Shown: positions 26,825 through 36,352 of the stretch, piece by piece | Layout: each line of letters begins with the position of its first letter | How positions within the stretch are numbered: position 1 is the first letter of the stretch | Source of the DNA: JAQVXR01 sp050945755 | GTDB taxonomy: Bacteria > Bacillota > Dehalobacteriia > Dehalobacteriales > Dehalobacteriaceae | Direction of reading: 5' to 3' | NCBI GenBank assembly: GCA_050945755.1 | Contig: JBMNTN010000001.1 | Span: forward strand, 1-64,000 | Length of the DNA stretch: 64,000 nucleotides | Translations under genes and position numbers: made by a program | Notes under the pieces: model-generated | Database searches by the model: none | Seen by the model: only the letters and a program-made list of their open reading frames with translations | What the model was told of the DNA's origin: nothing

Positions 26825-26847
26825 AAAAAATCCCCCCTATAAATTTT

Positions 26848-27456
26848 TTATCCTTGGCCTGATGCATCTTTCTCTTGGGTAATTCCCTCGATCCAATTCA
26901 TCAGGTATTCCCGGCCTTCGCCTGTTTGGGCTGAAAAAAGAATCAGCTCATCTGCCGAAGTTTCCAGTTGTTTTTTGACAACCGCCAGATGTTTCCCTCT
27001 TTGGCTCCGGCTGATTTTATCAGCTTTAGTTGCTATTACCAGTTTGGGAAAACCATAATGGGAAAGCCATTTAAACATCTCTTTATCCTTATCAGTCGGA
27101 GGATGCCGAATATCAACAAGCTGCCAAATCCCCTTCAAAGAATCCCTTTGAGAAAGATATGTTTCAACCATCGACTTCCAGTTATCCCGCATGGCATAAG
27201 GTACCCGAGCATAACCATAACCCGGCAGATCCACAAAATACCAGGCATTATTAACAAGATAAAAGTTAATCGTTTGTGTTTTCCCCGGCTTTGAACTTGT
27301 CCGGGCGATATTTTTTTTTTGCACCAGATTATTAATAAGGGATGACTTGCCCACGTTAGAACGACCAACCAGGGCGATCTCCGGCAAGTTATTTTTTGGA
27401 TACTGCCCTGGCTTTACGGCGCTTATAATAAATTCAACCGTTTTGATTTTCAACAT
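26848..27456 (-). CDS. engB: ribosome biogenesis GTPase EngB (YsxC)
   Basis: A GTPase needed for late 50S assembly, 202 aa. Motifs: P-loop GRSNVGKSSLIN near residue 29, DLPGYG switch II, and TKADK. The ATG lies inside the last codons of lon (23-bp overlap), with GGAAGG upstream, so the genes are coupled. lon-engB linkage is common in Firmicutes. Confidence 0.95.
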   Translation of the reverse strand: MLKIKTVEFIISAVKPGQYPKNNLPEIALVGRSNVGKSSLINNLVQKKNIARTSSKPGKTQTINFYLVNNAWYFVDLPGYGYARVPYAMRDNWKSMVETYLSQRDSLKGIWQLVDIRHPPTDKDKEMFKWLSHYGFPKLVIATKADKISRSQRGKHLAVVKKQLETSADELILFSAQTGEGREYLMNWIEGITQEKDASGQG

Positions 27457-29818
27457 GGGGCGTGCCTTCCTGCACTGCCGTAACAGGCATTTCTTTTTCT
27501 AACAATACCACAGGCAGTACCTGATCCATCGACTCAACCAATACATATTCCAGTTTTCGACTGACATTTGCCGGTATATCCTCAAGATCCTTTTTATTCT
27601 CCGCCGGCAAAACCACAGTTTTGCACCCGGCCCGGTGGGCGGCAAGCACTTTTTCCTTGATACCTCCTACCGGAAGCACACGCCCGCGTAAAGTTATCTC
27701 TCCGGTCATCGCCACTTCCCGGCGAACCTTCCGTCGGCTTAATTCGGAAGCAATTGCCGTAGCAATGGTAATTCCCGCTGAGGGCCCATCTTTGGGAATC
27801 GCACCTTCAGGAACATGTACGTGAATATCAGTTGTTTCATGAAAATTTTCCGCGATTTCCAATTGATTGGCAACCGAGCGAATATACGTATACCCTGCTT
27901 GCGCCGATTCTTTCATGACATCGCCTAACTGGCCGGTTAACATCAATCTCCCTTTTCCGGTAAGAGTCTGAGCTTCCACCGTCAGCACCTCACCACCGAC
28001 TTCCGTCCAGGCCAAGCCGGTTACCACCCCTACTTGGTTTTCCTTTTCAGCTAAACCGAACCTGTATTTCGCTATCCCTAGGTACTGGGATACATTTTGG
28101 GCAGTTACTTTTGCCTGCTGGGCTTTTCCTGTCACAATATCCCGGGCGACTTTCCGGCAGACAGTGGCAATATTTCGTTCCAAGTTACGCACGCCGGCTT
28201 CCCTGGTATATTCCCTAATAATTACTCTGATCGCATTCTCCGAAACACTGATTTGCTCTTCTTTCAGACCATGCTCTTTAATTTGTTTGGGCAGCAAATA
28301 TTTGGTGGCAATGTTTAACTTTTCCTCTTCAGTATAGCCAGTAATGTTAATTACTTCCATCCGGTCTAAAAGGGGGCGGGGGATATTATACTGGACATTA
28401 GCGGTGGTGATAAACATTACTTTAGAAAGATCAAAAGGCGCTTCTATATAATGATCGCTGAAAGTATGATTCTGTTCCGGGTCTAAGACTTCCAGCAAAG
28501 CGGAAGCCGGGTCACCCCGAAAATCAGAACTCATCTTGTCAATTTCATCGAGCAGGAAAACCGGGTTTTTTGATCCGACTAATTTAATATTTTGGATTAC
28601 TCGGCCGGGCATAGAGCCGACATAAGTTCTCCGATGCCCCCGAATTTCCGCCTCATCCCGCACTCCGCCCAGGGACATCCGAATAAATTTCCTTTCAAGG
28701 GCCCGGGCAATTGATTTAGCCAGTGAAGTTTTTCCGACACCCGGCGGTCCAACAAAGCATAAAATCGGCCCCTTCATTTTTTTTGCTAACTGCCGAATCG
28801 CCAAATACTCTAAGATTCTTTCTTTTACCTTAGTTAGACCGTAATGATCCTCATTGAGAATGTCCTCAGCCATGTTAAGGTTAAGACGATCTTTCGTTTC
28901 TTTATTCCAGGGCAAATCCAAAATCCATTCGATATAATTTCTAACCACCATCGCTTCTGCGACCATGGGCGGCATTCTTTCCAGCCTTTCCAGTTCACGA
29001 ATGGCCCGCTCATGAATTTCTTTCGGCAGACGAGCTTTTTTGATCTTTTCCCTTAGTTCATCTGCTTCTGCCGTACGGTCGTCTTTATCTCCCAGTTCCT
29101 TTTGAATCGCTTTTAATTGTTCCCGAAGATAATATTCTTTCTGGGTTTTTTCCATCTGCTTGCGCACGCGCAGGTTAATTTTACGTTCCAATTCGAGAAT
29201 TTCCATCTCTTTGGCAAGAATGGTACATAAACCTTCTAATCTCAGCTTAACGGAGACCGCCTCTAAAATACTCTGCCGTTCAGAAAGTTTTAAATTTAAA
29301 TGAGAGGCGACCACATCGGCCAAACGTCCCGGATCTTCTAAGGTAATAACGGATACTACTGTTTCCGGCGGAATCTTTTTACTCATTTTAACATAGTGTT
29401 CGAACTGGCTGACCAGATTCCGCATTAATGCTTCTACTTCCGGATCACCGGGATCCAGTTGATCTACTTCCTTTTTTACCTCTACTCTGATAAATGGTTC
29501 CTCAGCCAAAAATTTTTTTATTCGGGCTCGATATAGTCCCTCAACGAGCACTCGGATAGTCCCACCCGGTAATTTAAGTAGTTGCTTAATTTCCACGACA
29601 GTACCGAAATGGTAAATATCATTCTGCCCGGGTTCATCTGTTTGAGCCTCTTTTTGCATAGCGAGAAAAATCTCTTTCCGATTGAGCATTGCTGCATCAA
29701 TGGCATTTATTGATTTTTCACGCCCAACATCCAAATGTACAATCATATAGGGGAAAACTAAAACACCCCGCAGCGGGAGCATTGGTATTTCGATGTATTG
29801 ACCATAATTTTCGTCCAT
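27434..29818 (-). CDS. lon: ATP-dependent protease Lon (LonA)
   Basis: A soluble AAA+ protease of 794 aa. The N-terminal LON substrate-binding domain (residues ~10-200) is followed by AAA+ with Walker A GPPGVGKTS and by the protease domain with the Ser-Lys dyad (catalytic Ser in PKDGPSAG). The ATG at 29818 has GGGGGTG upstream; the longer frame to 29863 is less supported. It lies directly after lonB. Confidence 0.97.
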   Translation of the reverse strand: MDENYGQYIEIPMLPLRGVLVFPYMIVHLDVGREKSINAIDAAMLNRKEIFLAMQKEAQTDEPGQNDIYHFGTVVEIKQLLKLPGGTIRVLVEGLYRARIKKFLAEEPFIRVEVKKEVDQLDPGDPEVEALMRNLVSQFEHYVKMSKKIPPETVVSVITLEDPGRLADVVASHLNLKLSERQSILEAVSVKLRLEGLCTILAKEMEILELERKINLRVRKQMEKTQKEYYLREQLKAIQKELGDKDDRTAEADELREKIKKARLPKEIHERAIRELERLERMPPMVAEAMVVRNYIEWILDLPWNKETKDRLNLNMAEDILNEDHYGLTKVKERILEYLAIRQLAKKMKGPILCFVGPPGVGKTSLAKSIARALERKFIRMSLGGVRDEAEIRGHRRTYVGSMPGRVIQNIKLVGSKNPVFLLDEIDKMSSDFRGDPASALLEVLDPEQNHTFSDHYIEAPFDLSKVMFITTANVQYNIPRPLLDRMEVINITGYTEEEKLNIATKYLLPKQIKEHGLKEEQISVSENAIRVIIREYTREAGVRNLERNIATVCRKVARDIVTGKAQQAKVTAQNVSQYLGIAKYRFGLAEKENQVGVVTGLAWTEVGGEVLTVEAQTLTGKGRLMLTGQLGDVMKESAQAGYTYIRSVANQLEIAENFHETTDIHVHVPEGAIPKDGPSAGITIATAIASELSRRKVRREVAMTGEITLRGRVLPVGGIKEKVLAAHRAGCKTVVLPAENKKDLEDIPANVSRKLEYVLVESMDQVLPVVLLEKEMPVTAVQEGTPHVENQNG

Positions 29819-29871
29819 AGTTTTTTCACCCCCGGTAAATTGGTCGTCTAAATGTTTTACCATATTCTACT

Positions 29872-31566
29872 CTAAAAACTGATTTCCTGCAAACTATGGG
29901 TATATTGTCCCATTACTGGCTTTCCTTGAGGTTTTGTAGGCAATAAAGCTAATTTAAAGATTTCCTCCAGTCGCTCCACAGCAATTACTTTGCAGTCCGT
30001 TAACTTAGTAAAGACCTCCTGCCAATTCTCCTTAGGAATAATAATTCTTTTGGCTCCGGCTTGGCGGGCGGCTTCCACCTTGGCTACGATACCGCCAACA
30101 GGTTTAATATAACCTCGAATAGAGACCTCACCTGTCATCGCTACCTCATTATCAACTAAAGAACCGGTAATGGCGGAATAAATAGCTGTGGCAATGGTCA
30201 CACCCGCAGACGGACCGTCTAGAGGAATCCCTCCGGGAAAATTAACATGAATATCATAATCCCTGTGGTCCACCCGCAAATGCTGCTTTAATATCGTCAA
30301 AACATTTTCTACAGATCCCTTAACCATACTTTTTCTACGTATCTTGCCGCCGTTACGGCTGCCCAGTTCTTCCTCCTCTACCACTCCGGTTACAACAATT
30401 TGCCCTTTACCCTTGCGTACCGGCATCACAACCACTTCTAATTCTAAAAGAGTTCCCATATTGGGACCAGTCACAGCCATTCCGTTTACCACACCTACTT
30501 GGGGACAGGGAGGAATCTTTTTATTTGGTCGCGGAGCATAATGACCACAGTTAGCTACCCACTCTAAGTCCGCCGCCGACAAATTGCTTTTTCCCTCGGT
30601 AATTGCTAAGCCGGCAGCAATTTGCACCATATTTACCGCCTCGCGCCCATTGGCGGCATAATTCGTTACCACCTTTATTGCCTCTTCATCAAGTTCAAAA
30701 TTTAGCTTTCTGGCGGCATTTTGGCTAATCAGTGCAATCTCACTGGGGTTTAATGGTGAGAAAAATATCTCTACACACCTGGATCGAATCGCCGGGGGGA
30801 TTTCCTCAGGCTGACGGGTTGTTGCCGCCACAAGTCGAAAATCAGCCGGCAAACCATTTTGAAAAATATCATGAATATGACTGGGAATATTTTTATCCTC
30901 GGCATTATAGTAGGCACTCTCCAGCATTACTTTACGATCTTCCAGCACCTTTAATAGTTTATTAATCTGGATGGAATGAAGTTCCCCAATTTCATCAATA
31001 AAAAGCACTCCTCCATGGGCTTTGGTAACAGCACCCGGCTTGGGTTGAGGAATACCCGCTATCCCCATCGCCCCTGCTCCCTGATAAATCGGATCATGAA
31101 CTGAACCAATCAGCGGATCGGCAATCCCCCTTTCGTCAAATCGGGCAGTCGCCCCGTCTATCTCCACAAACTTAGCGTCCTCTTTAAACGGAGAATCACT
31201 GCTCTTTTTTGCTTCATCAAGAACAAGACGGGCTGCCGCCGTCTTTCCGATTCCCGGTGGACCGTATATTATCGTATGTTGAGGATTAGGTCCACATAAA
31301 GCAGCACGCAGCGCTTTTAAGCCTTCATTTTGTCCCACCACCTCCGCAAAATGAGTTGGCCTGGTCTTTTCTGCCAATGGCTCCGTCAAGGAAACTGTGC
31401 GCAACTTTTTTAATTTTTCCAGTTCCTTTTTCGCCTCTTGTTCCACAGCTACTTTGCTTCCTTGCTGCCCTTTAAGCAAGTTCCAAAAATATAAGCCAAT
31501 AACCACGGCAAAAAAAACTTGGATAAATGTGATAATGCTGTTTAATCCAGAATTAAGATTCGTCAC
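29872..31566 (-). CDS. lonB: membrane-anchored Lon-like protease LonB
   Basis: LonB is a forespore-expressed Lon paralogue in Bacillus. The 564-aa protein has an N-terminal hydrophobic helix (about residues 10-27), AAA+ Walker A YGPPGIGKTAAA, and a C-terminal protease domain with the Ser in PLDGPSAGVT; it lacks the large LON N-domain. A GTG start has AAAGGGGATG upstream. It sits between clpX and lon, as in B. subtilis. Confidence 0.94.
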   Translation of the reverse strand: MTNLNSGLNSIITFIQVFFAVVIGLYFWNLLKGQQGSKVAVEQEAKKELEKLKKLRTVSLTEPLAEKTRPTHFAEVVGQNEGLKALRAALCGPNPQHTIIYGPPGIGKTAAARLVLDEAKKSSDSPFKEDAKFVEIDGATARFDERGIADPLIGSVHDPIYQGAGAMGIAGIPQPKPGAVTKAHGGVLFIDEIGELHSIQINKLLKVLEDRKVMLESAYYNAEDKNIPSHIHDIFQNGLPADFRLVAATTRQPEEIPPAIRSRCVEIFFSPLNPSEIALISQNAARKLNFELDEEAIKVVTNYAANGREAVNMVQIAAGLAITEGKSNLSAADLEWVANCGHYAPRPNKKIPPCPQVGVVNGMAVTGPNMGTLLELEVVVMPVRKGKGQIVVTGVVEEEELGSRNGGKIRRKSMVKGSVENVLTILKQHLRVDHRDYDIHVNFPGGIPLDGPSAGVTIATAIYSAITGSLVDNEVAMTGEVSIRGYIKPVGGIVAKVEAARQAGAKRIIIPKENWQEVFTKLTDCKVIAVERLEEIFKLALLPTKPQGKPVMGQYTHSLQEISF

Positions 31567-31650
31567 TTTGGCATCCCCTTTTTGATAAATCTTTTCCTAG
31601 TATTTACATAGACAATAAAAATTACGCATTATTAGCCCATTTTTTTAAAC

Positions 31651-31676
31651 AAAAAAGGCCACCTCCGGCGGGGGCC
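31651..31676 (-). terminator. second terminator between clpX and lonB
   Basis: The minus strand has GGCCCCC/GGTGGCC with one mismatch, followed by T6. Confidence 0.7.
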
Positions 31677-31686
31677 CCCAACTAGA

Positions 31687-31717
31687 AAAAATAAAACGGT
31701 GGAATAATTCCACCGTT
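31687..31717 (-). terminator. rho-independent terminator at the clpX stop
   Basis: The minus strand has AACGGTGGA/TCCACCGTT followed by TTATTTTTT. It overlaps the clpX stop; with the next hairpin it makes a tandem terminator. Confidence 0.85.
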
Positions 31718-32975
31718 ATGCCAATGCCTCTTTCTTTTTTGCCCTTTCTTCAGAGAGAAGAATTGGCTTATCGCTTTTATTCACAACTTTTTTAGTAATG
31801 ACACACTTGGTAATATCTTTCCGAGAGGGAATATCATACATGACATCAAGCATCATATCTTCAATAATTGACCGCAATCCTCGTGCTCCGGTATTACGCT
31901 TGATTGCTTCCTCGGCAATCGCCTTTAATGCTTCCATTTCAAATTCCAATGAAACCCCATCCAGTTCAAACAGCTTTTGATATTGTTTAACCAGGGCATT
32001 ACGAGGTTCCATTAAGATACGTACCAAAGCTTCTTCATTTAAGGCGTCTAAAGTAACAATAACCGGCAGGCGGCCAACAAATTCAGGAATCAAACCATAT
32101 TTAAGGAGATCTTCCGGAAGAATTTGCGCCAAAATTTCTCCAATTCTTTTATCATGCTTTCCTCTAATCTCTGCCCCAAAGCCAAGTGTTTTTGAACTAA
32201 TTCTATTTTGAATAATTTTGTCAATACCATCAAAGGCCCCGCCACAGAGAAATAGAATATTGGTTGTATCTAACTGAATAAATTCTTGGTGTGGGTGTTT
32301 CCTTCCTCCTTGCGGAGGAACGCTGGCAACTGTTCCCTCCAAAATTTTTAACAGAGCCTGCTGGACACCTTCCCCGGATACATCTCGGGTGATCGATGGA
32401 TTTTCTGACTTGCGCGCAATTTTGTCAATTTCATCAATATAGACAATCCCTTTTTCGGCTTTTTCTACATCATAATCTGCCGCCTGAATCAATTTGAGCA
32501 AAATATTTTCCACATCTTCTCCTACATAACCTGCCTCTGTAAGAGAGGTGGCATCAGCAATCGCAAACGGTACATTAAGTACCCGAGCTAAAGTCTGAGC
32601 AAGTAAAGTTTTTCCACTTCCCGTAGGCCCTAACATGACAATATTACTTTTTTGCAATTCTACGTCATCAATTTTATTACCCAAATTAATGCGCTTATAG
32701 TGATTATACACGGCAACCGCCAGAGCCTTCTTTGCCCTATCCTGCCCAATTACATACTGATCCAGAATGCTCATTATCTCTTTGGGCTTAGGGATTTCTC
32801 CCATGTCAAAACCCAGGTCTTCACTTAATTCTTCTTCAATTATTTCATTGCATAACTCGATACATTCATCACAAATGTAAACCCCTGGACCGGCCACAAG
32901 TTTTTTCACCTGATCCTGCAGCTTGCCACAAAAAGAACACTTTAACTGGCCTTTTTCATCCGTGTACTTATACAT
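31716..32975 (-). CDS. clpX: ClpXP protease ATPase subunit ClpX
   Basis: The AAA+ unfoldase of ClpXP, 419 aa. It has the N-terminal zinc-binding domain with CSFC and CDEC, Walker A GPTGSGKT, Walker B IVYIDEIDK, and the ClpP-contact loop region. It lies 19 bp after clpP in the tig-clpP-clpX order. Confidence 0.98.
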   Translation of the reverse strand: MYKYTDEKGQLKCSFCGKLQDQVKKLVAGPGVYICDECIELCNEIIEEELSEDLGFDMGEIPKPKEIMSILDQYVIGQDRAKKALAVAVYNHYKRINLGNKIDDVELQKSNIVMLGPTGSGKTLLAQTLARVLNVPFAIADATSLTEAGYVGEDVENILLKLIQAADYDVEKAEKGIVYIDEIDKIARKSENPSITRDVSGEGVQQALLKILEGTVASVPPQGGRKHPHQEFIQLDTTNILFLCGGAFDGIDKIIQNRISSKTLGFGAEIRGKHDKRIGEILAQILPEDLLKYGLIPEFVGRLPVIVTLDALNEEALVRILMEPRNALVKQYQKLFELDGVSLEFEMEALKAIAEEAIKRNTGARGLRSIIEDMMLDVMYDIPSRKDITKCVITKKVVNKSDKPILLSEERAKKKEALA

Positions 32976-32994
32976 ATATTCACCTCTTTAAAGT

Positions 32995-33594
32995 CTATTT
33001 GACTTTGGGTAACCTTTTCATAATCACCTCATCAATTAATCCATATTCTTTTGCTTCAGTGGGTGTCATAAAAAAGTCACGATCGGTATCCCGTTCAATC
33101 TTCTTTAAGGGCTGCCCGGTTCTTTCGGCCAATATTCTATTTAGGGTATCACGAATCTTTAAAATCCTCTTAGCATGAATCTCAATATCAACAGCTTGAC
33201 CCTGCGTTCCCCCCATAGGCTGGTGAATCATTATCTCCGCATTAGGTAGGGCAAATCTCTTTCCCGGTGCTCCTGCAGCTAAAAGAAAGGCACCCATACT
33301 AGCAGCCAAGCCAATACAAATGGTAGAAACACTCGGCTGAATATACTGCATAGTATCATAAATTGCCATTCCTGCGCTGATAGACCCGCCCGGACTATTG
33401 ATATACAAATGAATGTCTTTATCAGGGTCTTCTGCTTCAAGAAACAGCATTTGGGCAATAATCAGGTTGGCTACATAATCATCAACCTGGCTCCCTAAAA
33501 AAATAATCCGATCCTTTAAAAGCCTGGAATAAATATCATATGCTCTTTCTCCTCGGTTTGTCTGCTCAACAACCATTGGGATTAACGTGCTCAT
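32995..33594 (-). CDS. clpP: ClpP serine protease
   Basis: The proteolytic subunit of ClpXP, 199 aa from the ATG at 33594 (AGAGAGGTG upstream). The catalytic Ser is in GLAASMGAFLL and the catalytic His in MIHQPMGG. An upstream frame extension to 33639 is not supported. Confidence 0.97.
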   Translation of the reverse strand: MSTLIPMVVEQTNRGERAYDIYSRLLKDRIIFLGSQVDDYVANLIIAQMLFLEAEDPDKDIHLYINSPGGSISAGMAIYDTMQYIQPSVSTICIGLAASMGAFLLAAGAPGKRFALPNAEIMIHQPMGGTQGQAVDIEIHAKRILKIRDTLNRILAERTGQPLKKIERDTDRDFFMTPTEAKEYGLIDEVIMKRLPKVK

Positions 33595-33651
33595 TGTTAC
33601 ACCTCTCTTTGCACTAAAGAATATGAATTTTATGCCCACAATAGAAGTAAA

Positions 33652-34944
33652 TTATGCAATGGTACTATTAGCTACTAAAAAATCAATCGTCTTATCAACT
33701 GTAATTCCATAAGATAACATTCCGATACGTCCGGACGACTCTAAAGATGCCCGTATCACCTCAGGCTGTTGGTTATAGGTTTTTGCCATTTCTTCAATCC
33801 GATGATTAACTTCTTCCTCTGTGAAGGAAATATTCTCCGCTTTCGAAATAGCCTCCAAGACCAAATCACTTTTAACTGCCATCTCTGCCTGAGGTTGATA
33901 ATTTTTTCTCAACTCTTCCAGATCAATCTTGGCATAATTGAGATACTGCTCCAATGTCAGCCCCTGCATGCGCAATCTCTGTCCCAGTTCATCAATCATT
34001 TTCTCCACTTGGTCATTGACCATCACCGGCGGGACATCTACTTCTGAACCTTCTACCGCTTTGCTTACAGCTTGATTTTTTAGTTGATTCTCTGAAAACT
34101 TTTTCTGATCCTCTTCCAGCTTTTTCTTAATATCCTCTTTTAATTCATTTAATGTTTCAAACTCGCTCACATCCTTAGCGAATTCATCGTCCAAGGGAGT
34201 CAATTCCTTACGCTTAACTCCTAAAATCTCTACCTTAAACAAGGCTTCTTTTCCGGCCAGCTCTTCCTTATGGTAGTTTTCCGGGAAGGTAACTTTTACG
34301 TCCCTTTTCTCATTTATTTTTGCCCCTATTAATTGATCTTCAAACCCGGGAATAAATGAACCGGACCCGATACCAAGAGAATACCCCGGGGAATTCCCGC
34401 CTTCAAAAGGTTCCCCGTCTACATAACCATCAAAAGAAATATAGGCAATATCTCCGTTTTGAATTTCATCTTCTTCTCCCAGTTCCTGGAGTTTAGCATA
34501 TCTCTCCTGTAAACGTTTTAACTCTTTTTCCATATCTTCCTCGGTAACCTGAACTTCCTTTTTCTCAAGCTGCATTCCTTTATAATCACCTAATTTTACC
34601 TCTGGTTTTACCGTTACCGTTGCTTTAAACAAAAAAGGTTTATTTTCATCCAGCTCAATAATCTCAACAGAAGGTCTGTCAACAGGCTCAATACTTGATT
34701 CTCGTACAGCATCAAGGTAATTGGGCAAGACCAAAATCTCCGCAGCTTCTTCCAAAATCGGTTCCTTCCCGGCATAGCGCTCCACGATTGTCTTAGGTGC
34801 CTTTCCTTTACGGAAACCGGGAATATTTACTTTTTGAGCTACTTTATGATATGCCTTGTTTATGGCTTTATTAACCTGCTCAACCTCGACCTCGATCTCT
34901 AAGGTCGCACAATTCTTTTCTATCTTCTCAACGTTAACCTTCAT
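33652..34944 (-). CDS. tig: trigger factor
   Basis: A ribosome-associated chaperone and prolyl isomerase of 430 aa. The N-terminal ribosome-binding domain includes PGFRKGKAP (the GFRxGxxP signature). A central FKBP-type domain (about residues 150-240, NGDIAYISFDG) and the C-terminal chaperone domain follow. AAAGGAGG precedes the ATG. It heads the tig-clpP-clpX group. Confidence 0.97.
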   Translation of the reverse strand: MKVNVEKIEKNCATLEIEVEVEQVNKAINKAYHKVAQKVNIPGFRKGKAPKTIVERYAGKEPILEEAAEILVLPNYLDAVRESSIEPVDRPSVEIIELDENKPFLFKATVTVKPEVKLGDYKGMQLEKKEVQVTEEDMEKELKRLQERYAKLQELGEEDEIQNGDIAYISFDGYVDGEPFEGGNSPGYSLGIGSGSFIPGFEDQLIGAKINEKRDVKVTFPENYHKEELAGKEALFKVEILGVKRKELTPLDDEFAKDVSEFETLNELKEDIKKKLEEDQKKFSENQLKNQAVSKAVEGSEVDVPPVMVNDQVEKMIDELGQRLRMQGLTLEQYLNYAKIDLEELRKNYQPQAEMAVKSDLVLEAISKAENISFTEEEVNHRIEEMAKTYNQQPEVIRASLESSGRIGMLSYGITVDKTIDFLVANSTIA

Positions 34945-35080
34945 CAATTATCCTCCTTTAGTATGTACATGTAACCATATTATTAATTCCCATTAATTAG
35001 TATTTTTAAACAAGCATAATAACCGTCGCAGATATAGTTCTACAATTTCTATGATTTTCCTTCTAACCTTTGAATATATA

Positions 35081-35130
35081 GAAAACTTGACTTGCGCCAA
35101 GTCTCTGACGCAGGAGAAAGCCTTAGTAGT
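35081..35130. repeat. dispersed ~48-bp repeat, copy B
   Basis: It starts GAAAACTTGACTTGCGCCAA and shares CCAAGTC, CTGACGCAGG and GCCTTAGTAG with the other copies. It lies just beyond the tRNA operon terminator. Confidence 0.75.
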
Positions 35131-35136
35131 ATAAAG

Positions 35137-35159
35137 AAAAACCCTCGCTGCTGCGAGGG
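35137..35159 (-). terminator. terminator of the tRNA-Leu/tRNA-Gly unit
   Basis: The minus strand has CCCTCGC/GCGAGGG with an AGCA loop and T5. Confidence 0.9.
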
Positions 35160-35173
35160 AATCCACAATAAAC

Positions 35174-35248
<75 letters not shown>

Positions 35249-35264
35249 ATAGCACTACTTTAAA

Positions 35265-35347
35265 TGGTGCGGGAGAAGGGACTTGAACCCCCACGGTTGC
35301 CCGCCAGATCCTAAGTCTGGTGCGTCTGCCAATTCCGCCACTCCCGC
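35265..35347 (-). tRNA. tRNA-Leu (TAG)
   Basis: A class II tRNA with a long variable arm. Acceptor GCGGGAG/CTCCCGC, anticodon TAG in CTTAGGA, and an encoded CCA. Confidence 0.97.
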
Positions 35348-35377
35348 CTGTTGAAGCCTGCAACTATCGCAGGATGT

Positions 35378-35406
35378 ATGATAGCATATATTGTTTTTTT
35401 AGTCAA
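35378..35406 (-). promoter_or_regulatory. sigma-A promoter for tRNA-Leu and tRNA-Gly(GCC)
   Basis: The minus strand has TTGACT (35401-35406), 17 bp, then TATCAT (35378-35383). Confidence 0.85.
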
Positions 35407-35442
35407 GAAAAAGATCAAAGAAAAAATATCAAAAAGATAAAA

Positions 35443-35467
35443 CGCCAAAGGCTGAAAACCTCTGGCA
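35443..35467 (-). terminator. terminator after tRNA-Lys
   Basis: The minus strand has TGCCAGAGG/CCTTTGGCG followed by TTTTATCTTTTT. The plus strand also ends T-rich. Confidence 0.75.
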
Positions 35468-35477
35468 TTTTAATTTT

Positions 35478-35553
35478 TGGTGGGCCATCAGGGGCTCGAA
35501 CCCGGGACACCCTGATTAAGAGTCAGGTGCTCTACCAACTGAGCTAATGGCCC
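35478..35553 (-). tRNA. tRNA-Lys (CTT)
   Basis: Acceptor GGGCCAT/ATGGCCC, anticodon CTT in CTCTTAA, and an encoded CCA. Confidence 0.97.
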
Positions 35554-35558
35554 AAAAA

Positions 35559-35633
35559 TGGCTGGGGTGGCTGGGTTCGAACCAGCGCATGACGATTCCA
35601 AAGACCGTTGCCTTACCGCTTGGCTACACCCCA
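35559..35633 (-). tRNA. tRNA-Gln (TTG)
   Basis: Acceptor TGGGGTG/CACCCCA, anticodon TTG in CTTTGGA, and an encoded CCA. Confidence 0.97.
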
Positions 35634-35646
35634 TTGAATAATAATT

Positions 35647-35723
35647 TGGGGTGGGTGAAGGGACTTGAACCCTCGGATGCCGGAGCCACAATCCGGTGCG
35701 TTAACCGCTTCGCCACACCCACC
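35647..35723 (-). tRNA. tRNA-His (GTG)
   Basis: Acceptor GTGGGTG/CACCCAC with the extra G-1 facing C73 that marks tRNA-His. Anticodon GTG in ATTGTGG, and an encoded CCA. Confidence 0.97.
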
Positions 35724-35749
35724 ACATTTGCCTCAAGATTGCAAAAACA

Positions 35750-35778
35750 ATATTATCAAACTAATCTTTAAATGTCAA
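35750..35778 (-). promoter_or_regulatory. sigma-A promoter for tRNA-His-Gln-Lys
   Basis: The minus strand has TTGACA (35773-35778), 17 bp, then TAATAT (35750-35755). Confidence 0.88.
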
Positions 35779-35803
35779 GAATACAACGTTGAATTAAAGG
35801 GAG

Positions 35804-35823
35804 AAAAAGCGCCCTCAGCGCTT
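35804..35823 (-). terminator. terminator after tRNA-Arg
   Basis: The minus strand has AAGCGC/GCGCTT with a 5-nt loop, and a T-run beginning in the stem. Confidence 0.75.
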
Positions 35824-35831
35824 GAAATTTC

Positions 35832-35908
35832 TGGCGCGCCTGAAGGGACTCGAACCCCTGGCACACGGATTAGAAGTCCGTTGCTCTATCCACCTGAGCT
35901 ACAGGCGC
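35832..35908 (-). tRNA. tRNA-Arg (TCT)
   Basis: Acceptor GCGCCTG/CAGGCGC, anticodon TCT in CTTCTAA, and an encoded CCA. Confidence 0.97.
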
Positions 35909-35925
35909 TCAACTATTAAAATAAA

Positions 35926-35999
<74 letters not shown>

Positions 36000-36033
36000 A
36001 TGAACTCGTTATTTGCTCGAACTGACAAGGAAT

Positions 36034-36062
36034 AGTATAACGGAAACCTGAACAAAGGTCAA
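36034..36062 (-). promoter_or_regulatory. sigma-A promoter for tRNA-Gly(TCC)-Arg
   Basis: The minus strand has TTGACC (36057-36062), 17 bp, then TATACT (36034-36039). Confidence 0.85.
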
Positions 36063-36352
36063 AAACTATTTTTCTACTGTTATAGCTACTTACTCAAGAA
36101 TAAGGCCTATTAGCTTGCGATTACTCTAAATATCTACCGATTACAACCCATTCCATTTTAAAGTGGTTTTATTGGATCCCGCCCCTAAACACCTCTCAAC
36201 TACATATCCGTCCGTTCAAAACTACCTTTTAAAAAGGGATATAAAGGCAGTACATTTTATACCTGCTGATTGTTATACAAAATTTATCTTGCGCTAGTAT
36301 TGCTCTTTTAGCCAGGTATTATAATTATTTCCTTTAATCAATAAAATATACT
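36063..36352. other. AT-rich intergenic region, nothing recognised
   Basis: I see no open frame with a ribosome site, no clear terminator and no repeat here between the tRNA promoter and the XTP pyrophosphatase gene. Confidence 0.6.
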